From Pelagimonas sp017744045 (GTDB lineage: Bacteria; Pseudomonadota; Alphaproteobacteria; Rhodobacterales; Rhodobacteraceae), in assembly GCF_017744045.1 (NCBI RefSeq), contig NZ_JAGHRD010000004.1: 64,000 nucleotides of DNA; one strand, given 5' to 3'. The translations under genes were made by a program, and so were the position numbers. The notes under the pieces were generated by a model. That model was not told the origin of the DNA and did not search any database. It saw nothing but the letters and a program-made list of their open reading frames with translations. This document shows, piece after piece, positions 1 through 8,646 of this stretch (the first letter of the stretch is position 1; each line of letters starts with the position of its first letter).

Positions 1-2
1 TT

Positions 3-149
3 CAACACGGCGACCCGGCCTTTGCGCGTTTTGCTCCGTCCTTGGTGACACCATTGGGAAAGCGATTGAAAATGGAAACCGGCGCGACCTGGGGGTTGAC
101 GGGCGACAGTTCCATGGGGGTCAAATTCGGGTTGTGGACGGATTTCTGA
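3..149 (+). CDS. 3' end of an unidentified coding sequence (partial)
   Basis: A reading frame is open from the left edge to a TGA at 147-149, giving 48 residues with protein-like composition, rich in Gly and Leu with several Trp. I do not recognise the family. It lies 35 bases upstream of the HugZ-like gene on the same strand. A minus-strand frame from 184 to 2 is also open but has no obvious ribosome binding site, so the coding strand is not certain. Confidence 0.35.
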   Translation, partial: QHGDPAFARFAPSLVTPLGKRLKMETGATWGLTGDSSMGVKFGLWTDF

Positions 150-184
150 TACCGTCGCACAGCAGAACTTACTAAAGTTGCCAT

Positions 185-664
185 ATGAACAATCCGATCC
201 GCCCCACTGATGACGAAGCGCGCAACATGGCGCGTGGTTTGATCCTAAACGCGCGGTTTGCCGCGCTGTCCTACCAGGACCCAAACCACGACGCGCCCAT
301 GGTCTCCCGCATTGCCTGCGTGCCCGGCCCTGCCGGTCAACTGTTGTCGCTGGTTTCGGACCTCAGCCACCACACAGTGGCCCTAGACGCAGATCCGCGC
401 TGTGCTTTGCTGCTGGGTGAGCCAGGCGACAAGGGTGATCCGCTGACCCATCCGCGTCTCAGCCTGCAAGGGCGGGCAAGTTTTGTGCGCCACCAGGACC
501 CGGACCATGCCGCTTTGGCTGCGCATTATTTATCCCTCTACCCCAAAGCCAAGCTCTATATCGGGTTCGGAGATTTCCGCATCTTGTCCTTTGCCACGCA
601 GCGCGCCTTTTTGAATGGCGGGTTTGGCAAGGCCTACACCCTAACACCACAGGACTTGCTTTAA
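185..664 (+). CDS. HugZ-like pyridoxamine 5'-phosphate oxidase fold protein
   Basis: A 159-residue protein of the HugZ/PNPOx-like split-barrel family. The N-terminal part matches the pattern of these proteins: an early Ala-Arg-rich helix, then strand motifs around MVSRIACVPG (about residues 38-47), followed by LSDLSHHT-like and ALLLGEPG-like segments. Family members bind FMN or haem; some release iron from haem, but many are uncharacterised. It lacks the C-terminal DUF2470 domain seen in long HugZ homologues, so a haem oxygenase role is only inference. It is followed at once by a strong hairpin terminator shared with the convergent gene at 711. Confidence 0.75.
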   Translation: MNNPIRPTDDEARNMARGLILNARFAALSYQDPNHDAPMVSRIACVPGPAGQLLSLVSDLSHHTVALDADPRCALLLGEPGDKGDPLTHPRLSLQGRASFVRHQDPDHAALAAHYLSLYPKAKLYIGFGDFRILSFATQRAFLNGGFGKAYTLTPQDLL

Positions 665-667
665 AAA

Positions 668-694
668 AAACCGGCCCCGAAATGGGGCCGGTTT
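668..694. terminator. bidirectional terminator hairpin
   Basis: A perfect inverted repeat: arm AAACCGGCCCC (668-678), loop GAAAT, arm GGGGCCGGTTT (684-694). An A run lies on the left and T's on the right, so it can act in both directions between the HugZ-like gene (ends 664) and the convergent beta-helix gene (ends 711). Confidence 0.8.
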
Positions 695-710
695 GCATGA
701 GGCGCAAACC

Positions 711-3005
711 TTACTTGTCCATGCGGATCGTCACATTGGCATCACCCAGCATGTCTTCTGGCCAAATCAACTGCACACGATCATCATTGGAGCCGATCCG
801 CGTCTGCGTGTAGGGCATATGGTTTCTGGTCACATTCGACGCATTGCGAGGCCGTGAGGTTGTCACCACGCTATCCACATTCAGGGCAAAGCCCTCAAAT
901 GGCAGCTTGTTCCCAGTGTCCACTTCCCAGACCGAGGCGGCGGTGTTCTGGTCGTGATCAACGACCAGCGGGTTGGACGTTGCATAGGTCACGTTGTGAT
1001 GCGTGTTGCCGACAAAGTTGATCTTTTTCATGCTGCTCTTGAGCACGCTGCCTTGCGACAGGTCGATCCGCTCTGCGCGTTCAATGGATGTCCCAACAAC
1101 ACGGAAAGTGTTCCCACTGACATTCAGACCATTGATGATGTGACCGGTCCCAACGGGTCTCCACACGATATAACTGAACGACGTACTGACATCCGAGCTG
1201 AGCATCACATTGTTTGTGATCGACAGACCCGCGAACCCGAACCCGCCGGTATGATCCGGCTCTGGTTCGCGTTCATTTGTCCATTCAATGAACGCATTGT
1301 CGATATAGTTGCCGGAAATCTGCGTATTACAGGCCCGAACATTGATCACGATGCCCGCCGTCCGTGGCCCGCCAGCAACGCCCCCGCCCTGGAAGAAGTG
1401 GTTGCCGGTGATGATGCTATGCGTGCCGCTCAGCACCGCAAAATGGCGGAACTGTGAGGCCCGGCAATTGCGGATTTTCACGTCATTGGCGTTACAGGTG
1501 ATCGCAACAGACTGACGATCCTGCGGGTTCAACCCGCCTTCGTGGCTGATAAACTGACACAGGTCGATCAACATGCCCTGACAGCCGTCGCCGATCGAGG
1601 TGATCGCCCGGTGGCCGGGACGGTTGAACACGCAGTTGCGGATCACGTTGACGGTGCCCAAACGCGGCAGAACCAAGCCCGAGGCTTCTTCACCACACTG
1701 GAATTCCAGACCTTCCAGCTCGAACACGTTCAGACGTTCAAACCCGGTGAAATCCAGGATGTATTTAAAGCGGGTAAAGGTGTAGGTCTGCGTTGTTGGC
1801 GCGCGCGACAGGGGCTGCGACAGGGTCACCTGCTGGGCAGCGACATTGACCTCTTTCACATAGATCTCGCGCCCAACACCAATCGGCCCTTCGACCAGCG
1901 ACCCCAGCTGGATATTGGCCACATTGCTGACATTGGTCAAAACCCAAGGGTTGTTGGCCGCATAGGTCGCCTGGCTGGTCACAACATCCGGATTCCAGTT
2001 TGAAGACCCCTCCGCGCGCAACTGACCATTCCGGATCACCCGACGCTGGGCATAGGTTGTCCGGTTCGGAACCGCAGCCTGAACATCAATCGGGCTGTGG
2101 ATCGACACACGGCGACCACCCAGATCCAGACTTTCATGGTCGGCATTGTTCATCAGCGACTGCAACGCCTTCTTAAAGGCCAGCTCTTCGTCGCCACCAA
2201 ACGCGTCGATATAGGTCGGAAGATCAAAGGCCTTGGTCAGCGAGAAAATCGCCGCATCCGGCATGGTCACTGTGCCCTCAAACTGAACGCGATGGTCCAG
2301 GGTGGTGGAGCTTGCCAGATGATAGGTGCCCGCCGATACCAGAATACGACGTCCATTGGCCGCCTGATCCGCCGCCTCAAAGGCCGCGCTGTCATCTGTC
2401 ACACCGTCGCCAATGGCACCATAATCGCGCACATCGACCCAGTTCATCATGTCGCGCAGGAACACGCCGGTGACATCCTCAATAACGATGTCATCAATGC
2501 GCACGATCCCGCCGTTCTGACCGGTCAGATCAATGCCGAAATGGCCGTAAACAGGCTGAGTACCCCAGACCATATCAACACCATTGCGCGAACCAACACC
2601 GACAATGGCGCTCACTTCGACCACTTCACCATAGGTTGTCAGATCAACCGGCGTGGTGCTCAGCGTCACATTTGTGACGGCATTTTCATTGGCATCACCG
2701 GCCCAACCGGCGATACGCACTGCTGGCAACGCGCCCGAGATCGCCTTGACCTTGGCGGACACACGCAGGTAGCAGCCCGGCAAAATAGGCGTCTGCCCCA
2801 TATAGCGCAGTTTCTGGACGCCGTCGGTCTTGAGAATTTCCAGACATCCGGCAAAATCCTGGTCCGCTGGTTCGAATGCGGCATTTGCATAGCCCGCATA
2901 GGTGGCCGAGCCTGGAATGCCGTCGCCACGAGAAAACTGTCCGAGATTACCCGCCGTAAATGCCGGAGGCATAAAGACCACACCGTCAGTAATCGCCTTA
3001 TTCAT
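711..3005 (-). CDS. Right-handed beta-helix protein with pectate-lyase-3 type repeat (GH28-related)
   Basis: A 764-residue protein. Residues 1 to about 185 form a carbohydrate-binding-like beta module. From about 190 the signature VDVRDYGAIGDGVTDDSAAF marks the start of a pectate-lyase-3/GH28-related parallel beta-helix, which continues with repeated N-x-I and NVIRN-type turns to near the C-terminus. No signal peptide or membrane segment is visible. An in-frame GTG lies at 3023, but the ATG at 3005 has a better Shine-Dalgarno (GAAAGGG, 6-7 bases upstream), so it was chosen. Similar long proteins are common in Rhodobacteraceae as 'glycosyl hydrolase family 28-related'. Substrate unknown. The fold also suits phage or gene-transfer-agent spikes. 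Confidence 0.75.
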   Translation of the reverse strand: MNKAITDGVVFMPPAFTAGNLGQFSRGDGIPGSATYAGYANAAFEPADQDFAGCLEILKTDGVQKLRYMGQTPILPGCYLRVSAKVKAISGALPAVRIAGWAGDANENAVTNVTLSTTPVDLTTYGEVVEVSAIVGVGSRNGVDMVWGTQPVYGHFGIDLTGQNGGIVRIDDIVIEDVTGVFLRDMMNWVDVRDYGAIGDGVTDDSAAFEAADQAANGRRILVSAGTYHLASSTTLDHRVQFEGTVTMPDAAIFSLTKAFDLPTYIDAFGGDEELAFKKALQSLMNNADHESLDLGGRRVSIHSPIDVQAAVPNRTTYAQRRVIRNGQLRAEGSSNWNPDVVTSQATYAANNPWVLTNVSNVANIQLGSLVEGPIGVGREIYVKEVNVAAQQVTLSQPLSRAPTTQTYTFTRFKYILDFTGFERLNVFELEGLEFQCGEEASGLVLPRLGTVNVIRNCVFNRPGHRAITSIGDGCQGMLIDLCQFISHEGGLNPQDRQSVAITCNANDVKIRNCRASQFRHFAVLSGTHSIITGNHFFQGGGVAGGPRTAGIVINVRACNTQISGNYIDNAFIEWTNEREPEPDHTGGFGFAGLSITNNVMLSSDVSTSFSYIVWRPVGTGHIINGLNVSGNTFRVVGTSIERAERIDLSQGSVLKSSMKKINFVGNTHHNVTYATSNPLVVDHDQNTAASVWEVDTGNKLPFEGFALNVDSVVTTSRPRNASNVTRNHMPYTQTRIGSNDDRVQLIWPEDMLGDANVTIRMDK

Positions 3006-3138
3006 GCTGTACCCTTTCGTCACAAGAGGCGCTGCGCCCCGATCGCGAAAGGGAAATAAGGAAGGGGTCTTAACGGGGCGAAACTGTACCGTTCGCCTCT
3101 ACACGCGCTTGCGCAACAGGTGGGTTAGGGTCTGGACC

Positions 3139-3552
3139 CTAAGCAGACAGGTCCGGCATGGGCAGCAATTGGACCGCAGCAATGCGCCAAAACCCGTCCA
3201 CCCGTACCATCTTGTAATCCAGAGCAAAAACCTGCCCAGCCTGGTCTGTGACAATCACTTTCTGCCAGAGATTGCCCTGGATTTTGCGCAGGTCGGCAAA
3301 ATCAACATCCTCTGGCCGCCACACCATTGGATAGCCATTGCGCACCATGGTTCCAAAGTTATCAGGCGTGCCAAATAACTGCTGGATGGACGGGGCGGCA
3401 TATTGAAAGGCTTGCTCAAAATCATCCAACAGAAATGCGTCGATCTGATTTTGGATCACGCCCTCAATGCCTTTGTCAGGGGCGATGACGTCCTGAGCGG
3501 CGGCAAACTGCCCAAAGAAACTCAGGACCAGAACTAAGATGATCTTGCGCAT
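3139..3552 (-). CDS. DUF4864 secreted protein
   Basis: A 137-residue protein with a clear signal peptide (MRKIILVLVLSFFGQFAAAQ) followed by a small alpha+beta domain of the DUF4864/NTF2-like type. The pattern is I-x-x-Q-x-x-A-F near the N-terminus, a central WRPEDVDF and a C-terminal FWRIAAVQL. The start at 3552 is chosen because GGAGGAG lies 6 bases upstream and the signal peptide begins there; the frame extends further upstream without support. Predicted periplasmic; function unknown. No operon partner is evident. Confidence 0.75.
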   Translation of the reverse strand: MRKIILVLVLSFFGQFAAAQDVIAPDKGIEGVIQNQIDAFLLDDFEQAFQYAAPSIQQLFGTPDNFGTMVRNGYPMVWRPEDVDFADLRKIQGNLWQKVIVTDQAGQVFALDYKMVRVDGFWRIAAVQLLPMPDLSA

Positions 3553-3619
3553 GATCGCTCCTCCTGATCTCAAGCTAGAGCGAACCGCGCAAATTTCAAA
3601 ACCGCCGTGAAACGAGAAA

Positions 3620-3650
3620 GGGCGAAATGGCAATCTCTCCCATTTCGCCC
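3620..3650 (-). terminator. rho-independent terminator of lysK
   Basis: An 11-bp perfect stem (GGGCGAAATGG at 3620-3630 with CCATTTCGCCC at 3640-3650) with a 9-base loop. Read on the minus strand it lies 26 bases after the lysK stop and is followed by TTTCTCG. Confidence 0.65.
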
Positions 3651-3675
3651 CTGTTTTGTACTGATTGGTACTGAC

Positions 3676-5253
3676 TCAGCCCAGCTCGCCCGCCAGCCCC
3701 TTTTCGATCAGTGCCACGGTTTCGCTCACGCCATAAAGCGCGATGAATCCGCCAAAGCGTGGGCCCTGACTTTGGCCCAACAGCACTTCGTAAAGCGCCT
3801 TGAACCAATTGCGCAGCGGGTCAAACCCATGATCTTTACCAACCGCAAAAACAAGCGTTTGCAGGGCTTCGTCACTGGTCTCACCATCGTAGGAACGTAA
3901 ACGATCTGCCAAATCTTCCAATGCCTTACGCTCTTGCTCATCCGGCGCACGGAAGGTCTTGGTCGGCTTGACAAAATCCTCGTAATACTTGACCGCGAAC
4001 CCAGCCGCGGCATCGAGATCCGGGTGGCTTTCCGCCGTCGCATCCGGCGCATAGCGCTGGATAAAGCCCCACATGGCGTCCTTATCCTCGGCTCCCGCCG
4101 CCGAAGCCAGGTTCAGCAGCATCGAGAACGGCACAACCATCTTGCTTTCCGGCACATCACCATTGTGGATATGCCAAACCGGGTTGTTCACCTGCGCCTT
4201 GGCATCCTGTGTGGGAAAGGCACGCAATTGTTGGTGATATTCGTCCATCGCCTTTGGAATAACGTCGAAATACAGACGCTTAGCCGTTTTCGGCTTTTGA
4301 TACATAAAGTAGCTCAGGCTTTCGGTGCTGGCATAGGTCAGCCATTCATCAATCGAAATCCCGTTGCCACTGGACTTGGAAATCTTCTGCCCTTTGTCAT
4401 CCAGGAACAGCTCATAGGTGAAATGCTCCGGTGCGCGTTGCCCCAGCGCCCGGCAGATCCCGTCATAGATCGGCGTATTGGTGCTGTGATCCTTGCCATA
4501 CATCTCAAAATCGACGCCCAACGCCGCCCAGCGCGCGCCAAAGTCCGGCTTCCACTGCAGCTTTACGTTGCCGCCGGTGACCGGCAGGGTCCATTCCTTG
4601 CCATCTTCATCGTCAAAGGTGATCTCACCCTTGGCAGCATCGACGTTTTTCATCGGCACATAAAGCACACGGCCGGTTTCCGGATGGATCGGCAAAAAGA
4701 TCGAATAGGTCGACGCGCGTTCGTCCCGCAGCGACTTCAGCATGATCTTCATCACGTCATCATATTTCTCGCAGGCACGCAGCAGGATCTCGTCAAACTG
4801 GCCGCTTTTGTAAAACTCCGTGGCCGAGATGAACTCATACTCAAAGCCAAACGTGTCCAGGAAACGCCGCAGCATAGCGTTGTTATGATCGCCAAAGCTG
4901 TCATGGGTGCCAAAGGGATCGGGCACAGCGGTCAGCGGCTTTTGCAGGTGCTCGGCCAGCATCTCTTGGTTGGGCAGGTTGCCTGGCACTTTGCGCATCC
5001 CGTCCATATCGTCTGAAAAACAGATCAGACGTGTCGGAATGTCAGAAATCTGCTCAAACGCGCGGCGGATCATCGTCGTGCGTGCCACCTCGCCAAAGGT
5101 GCCGATATGCGGCAGGCCCGAGGGGCCATAGCCGGTCTCAAACAGCACATACCCCTTTTCAGGAGGCGTCTTTTCATACCGTTTGAGCAGACGGCGAGCT
5201 TCTTCAAAGGGCCAAGCCTTGGTGCTCATTGCCGCATCGCGCAGATCGGACAT
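3676..5253 (-). CDS. lysK: Lysine--tRNA ligase, class I
   Basis: A 525-residue class I lysyl-tRNA synthetase, the archaeal/alphaproteobacterial form that is unrelated to class II LysS. It attaches lysine to tRNA-Lys in the cytoplasm. The HIGH-like motif is HIGTFGEV (about residues 51-58, after the GPSGLPHIG stretch) and the KMSKS-like loop is KISKSSGN (about residue 291). Length and both motifs match the family. The start ATG at 5253 has AGGAG at good spacing. A hairpin terminator follows the stop. It is transcribed away from the TerB-like gene at 5369. Confidence 0.95.
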   Translation of the reverse strand: MSDLRDAAMSTKAWPFEEARRLLKRYEKTPPEKGYVLFETGYGPSGLPHIGTFGEVARTTMIRRAFEQISDIPTRLICFSDDMDGMRKVPGNLPNQEMLAEHLQKPLTAVPDPFGTHDSFGDHNNAMLRRFLDTFGFEYEFISATEFYKSGQFDEILLRACEKYDDVMKIMLKSLRDERASTYSIFLPIHPETGRVLYVPMKNVDAAKGEITFDDEDGKEWTLPVTGGNVKLQWKPDFGARWAALGVDFEMYGKDHSTNTPIYDGICRALGQRAPEHFTYELFLDDKGQKISKSSGNGISIDEWLTYASTESLSYFMYQKPKTAKRLYFDVIPKAMDEYHQQLRAFPTQDAKAQVNNPVWHIHNGDVPESKMVVPFSMLLNLASAAGAEDKDAMWGFIQRYAPDATAESHPDLDAAAGFAVKYYEDFVKPTKTFRAPDEQERKALEDLADRLRSYDGETSDEALQTLVFAVGKDHGFDPLRNWFKALYEVLLGQSQGPRFGGFIALYGVSETVALIEKGLAGELG

Positions 5254-5368
5254 GGGATTCTCCTGAAATAAAGGTTGCGGCCCGCTTCCTATTGCCCTGT
5301 GGGCCTCTCGTCAATAAATTGCGCTGCGACGCCGCATTTTTGAACGGCCCTTTTGAAAGGCAAGGCTA

Positions 5369-5791
5369 ATGACAGACGCCCCTCACCCGCTCAGCCCACA
5401 GGATTGCCTTGTGGCCCTGATGATCGCGGTTTCCGCTTCGGACGAAAATGTTCGCACGGCGGAACTGGTCAAAATCGATTCGGCGGTCAACAACCTGCCT
5501 GTATTTGCCAGCTATGACGCAGATCGCGTGCGTGAAATGTCTGTCCTTGTGTTCGAATTGTTCTCGCAAGAAGACGGGTTAGACGCGCTTTTTGGCATGA
5601 TCCGCAATGACTTGCCCGAAGTTCTGTTTGAAACGGCTTATGCTTTGGCCTGCGATGTGGCGGCGGCAGATGGCACCCTGCAAGAAACCGAACTGCGCCT
5701 TTTAGAAGAAATTCGATACGAACTTGAGATAGATCGCCTTCACGCCGCGGCCATCGAACGCGGTGCCCGAGCGCGACATATGTCACTTTAA
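5369..5791 (+). CDS. TerB-like tellurite resistance family protein
   Basis: A 140-residue all-alpha cytoplasmic protein of the TerB/TerB-like family. Two acidic helical repeats are visible: ASDENVRTAELVKI (about residues 23-36) and AAADGTLQETELRLLEEI (about 99-116), each with the Asp/Glu pattern that binds metal ions in TerB domains. It stands alone, divergent from lysK, with a hairpin terminator behind it. TerB domains are linked to membrane-associated stress and metal responses. This copy is about 50 kb from the TelA/XpaC genes in this window, and no functional link is shown. Confidence 0.75.
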   Translation: MTDAPHPLSPQDCLVALMIAVSASDENVRTAELVKIDSAVNNLPVFASYDADRVREMSVLVFELFSQEDGLDALFGMIRNDLPEVLFETAYALACDVAAADGTLQETELRLLEEIRYELEIDRLHAAAIERGARARHMSL

Positions 5792-5824
5792 CACCACAAA
5801 ACCACAACATTTAGTTCAAAACTG

Positions 5825-5866
5825 CCTTGGGTCAGGTATCCCTGACTGACCCAGGGTTAATCTTTT
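5825..5866 (+). terminator. terminator after the TerB-like gene
   Basis: Stem TGGGTCAG (5828-5835) with CTGACCCA (5846-5853), extended by C-G and T-G pairs at the base, followed by TTAATCTTTTTG. It lies 37 bases after the stop at 5791. Confidence 0.65.
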
Positions 5867-5921
5867 TGTATAGTCCCAACAGGCATTATCGCCACGCTGC
5901 CTTGTTTTCTGGAGGGACATT

Positions 5922-6350
5922 ATGAACCGGATTCTCGCATCTATTTTGGCGATCACCATGATGATCGCGCTGCCCGTCGCAAGCCATGCTGCGGCCCTTG
6001 TCGCCAAGGTTGATGTTTCGTCGCAAACCATGACCGTCATTCACAATGGCAAAGTAGCTTATCAATGGCCCGTCTCCACGGCGCGCAAAGGCAAGTGGAC
6101 CCCGCGCGGCAGCTGGAGCGCCAAGTGGTTGTCACGCCACCATAAATCGAGCCTGTATAACAATGCACCGATGCCATATTCGATTTTCTTCAACGGCAAT
6201 TACGCCATCCACGGCACCAATCAGATCAGCCGTTTGGGTCGCCCGGCCTCTGCTGGCTGCGTGCGCCTGCACCCGGACCACGCGGCGCGCCTGTTCGAAC
6301 TGACCCGCCGCGTTGGCAAATCCAACATGAAAGTTGTGATCCACAACTGA
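5922..6350 (+). CDS. Secreted L,D-transpeptidase (YkuD domain)
   Basis: A 142-residue periplasmic enzyme. It has a signal peptide (MNRILASILAITMMIALPVA, cleavage near SHAA) followed by a minimal YkuD catalytic domain. The catalytic signature is HGTN (about residue 104) and SAGCVRLHP (about 116-124), with the Cys nucleophile, His and Arg all present. The family forms 3-3 crosslinks in peptidoglycan or attaches proteins to it. No LysM or other binding domain is present. The Shine-Dalgarno is GGAGGGAC, 8 bases before the ATG. It is convergent with dacB. Confidence 0.9.
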   Translation: MNRILASILAITMMIALPVASHAAALVAKVDVSSQTMTVIHNGKVAYQWPVSTARKGKWTPRGSWSAKWLSRHHKSSLYNNAPMPYSIFFNGNYAIHGTNQISRLGRPASAGCVRLHPDHAARLFELTRRVGKSNMKVVIHN

Positions 6351-6356
6351 GCATTT

Positions 6357-6376
6357 AGCCGGTCAAGACACCGGCT
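6357..6376. terminator. short hairpin between convergent genes
   Basis: Arms AGCCGGT (6357-6363) and ACCGGCT (6370-6376) with a 6-base loop lie in the 25-base gap between the L,D-transpeptidase and dacB, touching the dacB stop codon. No long T run is present, so termination is only likely. Confidence 0.4.
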
Positions 6377-7881
6377 TAGCTGCTATAAACGATCCCCCAA
6401 CGTTCAATCAGCTCTTGCTGCAGACGTTTTGCCCGGCGGTTCCACTCACGGCCTCCGGGCGGTCGCTCTCTCTCGGATTTCTTGAGATTGGCGCGCTTGT
6501 CCAGGTTGGCTGCAAAGATGGCAAAGACCAGTTCGGTGCCATCGGGTAGGTCCACATAGCCCGCCAACCCGCTGACAAAGTTGAGCGTTCCCGTCTTTGC
6601 ATGCACCGAAAGCGGGTGATCCTTTATCACCTTGCGTTGTGCATCCAGCATTTTGAAGGGCTTCAAGAGGGGTTTGAGCTCAGACGTTCCCCGCAATTGG
6701 CGTAGCGCTGACATCATATCCCGCGCGGTTATGCGGCTTTGCTCACCCAATCCGGAATGATCGACTAAAGCAACCGATGGCAGATCAAAGGATTGTTTTG
6801 CCCAAGCGTTCATGACCTGCGCGGATTGTTTAAGCGACTTAACCGGCTTGCCAGACCGCTTTTGACTTGCGGTCATCCCGACAATCTCAGCAGTAAGATT
6901 GGTCGACCATTTCAGCATATCCTTGAGGATACTGGCCAGCGGTTTGCTTTGAACCTTTGTGATTTCCGACGCCGTCGGCAAGCTTTCCAAATACTCCGGG
7001 GCATCCAGTTTGATACCCTGTGCCCGAGCCAAGCTTTGAAACACTTCGCCTGCGTAAATTTCAGGTTTGCGCACCGGCAGCCAACGCGCCCCACCCTTGC
7101 CCAAAGCCCCCTTGGCAACGGTCCAATTGTCCAGCCCACCCTTATCTTCATAGGTGTAGACCGGGACGTTGCGCGCGATGACCTGCATTTTGGCAAAGCG
7201 CACATCTGGCCGGTGTGCTTCGGTGCGGGCCTGCATTGTAACGTCATAGCCGCCATTGGCGCGCCGCCATTCAAAATGCACCCGGTTGTAATTTAGGTTC
7301 AGGCCCGAAACCGCGGGGTTATAGCCAACATGATCTGGCTGACCTGCGTCGATCCCGCGGATATAGGGCAAAGCGCCGCCGTAAATCTTGAACGCCCCTT
7401 TGACGCCGGTCACGCCCGCCTGTTTGAGCTGCGCCGCAAGTTTCGCCAATCCATCTGTATCGAGCGTCGGGTCCCCGCCACCCGCCAGGATCACATCGCC
7501 CTGAATAACGCCATTGGAAATCGCACCGGTCGCCAATACCTTTGTTTCAAAACGATAATCCGCGCCCAATACATCCAGCCCATAGGCTGCAGTCAACGCC
7601 TTTGCGACGCTGGCAGGCGGTTGGCCCAGAGTTGCATCACGCTCTTCGAGCAGTTTACCGGTGGACATATCCGCCACGGCAAAGCCAACACGACCTCCAA
7701 GTTTTGCCCGTTCGACCAGCACCTCTGCGGGCTTTTGGATTTCGCGTAACAGATCCTTGGACCGGGCCACGGGGCGCAAAGATTGTTCAGGCGCATTGGC
7801 CCAAACCGACGAGGCCAGAGCCGATGTGGACAGCGCGGACAAACTGCCCAAAAACAAACGTCTTGAAATCAATTTGGTCAT
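6376..7881 (-). CDS. dacB: D-alanyl-D-alanine carboxypeptidase/endopeptidase, PBP4 class
   Basis: A 501-residue peptidase S13 protein. The active-site motifs are in order: SVAK (S91-K94), STN (in KWSTNLTAE) and KTGT (in VHAKTGTLN). It removes the terminal D-Ala of stem peptides and cuts 4-3 crosslinks in the periplasm. The N-terminus SRRLFLGS followed by a weakly hydrophobic stretch and SSVWANA resembles a twin-arginine signal, which is unusual for this family and suggests Tat export (inference). The length fits the family. It is followed downstream on the opposite strand by an L,D-transpeptidase. Confidence 0.92.
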   Translation of the reverse strand: MTKLISRRLFLGSLSALSTSALASSVWANAPEQSLRPVARSKDLLREIQKPAEVLVERAKLGGRVGFAVADMSTGKLLEERDATLGQPPASVAKALTAAYGLDVLGADYRFETKVLATGAISNGVIQGDVILAGGGDPTLDTDGLAKLAAQLKQAGVTGVKGAFKIYGGALPYIRGIDAGQPDHVGYNPAVSGLNLNYNRVHFEWRRANGGYDVTMQARTEAHRPDVRFAKMQVIARNVPVYTYEDKGGLDNWTVAKGALGKGGARWLPVRKPEIYAGEVFQSLARAQGIKLDAPEYLESLPTASEITKVQSKPLASILKDMLKWSTNLTAEIVGMTASQKRSGKPVKSLKQSAQVMNAWAKQSFDLPSVALVDHSGLGEQSRITARDMMSALRQLRGTSELKPLLKPFKMLDAQRKVIKDHPLSVHAKTGTLNFVSGLAGYVDLPDGTELVFAIFAANLDKRANLKKSERERPPGGREWNRRAKRLQQELIERWGIVYSS

Positions 7882-7927
7882 GCCACGATCTAAGCTCTAA
7901 ACCCCCGTTTCGACAACCGGGCAATTT

Positions 7928-8563
7928 TCATGTTTCACATGATTTTGTATCCGATTCCCGGTTCCAAGCGCCCGAGTTGCGGATTTCTGAGGAACTGATG
8001 TCGCGCATCGGCATATTGACAAAGCACCAGCGCGGAACCGGACCAATTGACAATAGACGAGACTGTTTCCCGGAGAGCCGAGATGCGCGAAACACCCGCG
8101 AAGCGACAGAATTTCGCGCCGCGATACGCAAACCGGGGCGTGCGAGAACACCGACTGGAACAGTTTGCATGATGCCCCGCCAGTTGTCCCAGCGGTGAAA
8201 CTGCGACAGGTTATCGGCCCCCATCAGCCAGACAAAGTGGCAAGCTGGCCATTCCGTTTGCAACGCTTGCAGCGTTTCATGGGTGAACCTGGTTTGGTGG
8301 CGCATTTCGAAATCGCTGACACGGATGCGCGGGTGCGTGATCAGGGCACGCGCCGCAGCCATGCGCCGCTGCATCTTGGCTGGTGGATTGGGTTTCAGCG
8401 GGTTGCCAGGGCTGACCAACCAGACGACAAGGTCCAAATCGAACCTTTTCAACGCCTCAAGAGACAGGTGAATATGACCAGAATGAGGGGGGTCGAAGGA
8501 CCCGCCCAAAATGCCCACCCGCATGCCTGGAGCCAAATGCAGATTTTCCTGCCACTTTGCCAA
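7928..8563 (-). CDS. nadD: Nicotinate-nucleotide adenylyltransferase
   Basis: A 211-residue nucleotidyltransferase that adenylates nicotinate mononucleotide in NAD synthesis. The signature GGSFDPPHSGH lies at about residues 20-30 and the C-terminal ISSSEIR matches the second nucleotide-binding motif. The chosen start is a TTG at 8563 with GGA upstream; this keeps the short pre-GGSFDP extension ending in APG that alphaproteobacterial homologues often have. An ATG at 8524 would give 198 residues. It lies 46 bases upstream of dacB on the same strand. Confidence 0.9.
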   Translation of the reverse strand: MAKWQENLHLAPGMRVGILGGSFDPPHSGHIHLSLEALKRFDLDLVVWLVSPGNPLKPNPPAKMQRRMAAARALITHPRIRVSDFEMRHQTRFTHETLQALQTEWPACHFVWLMGADNLSQFHRWDNWRGIMQTVPVGVLARPGLRIAARNSVASRVFRASRLSGKQSRLLSIGPVPRWCFVNMPMRDISSSEIRNSGAWNRESDTKSCET

Positions 8564-8646
8564 TCTGTCATCCGATTTTGAAAACTTGCCCGCATTGGCA
8601 TAGGGGGAACGGCACAGGCTTGCAAGAATGGCCGGGGCTGTATCGC

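Noticed and set aside
2097..3059. Plus-strand open frame of 320 codons
   Set aside because: Antisense of the beta-helix gene; rich in His, Arg and Ile in the way of shadow frames.
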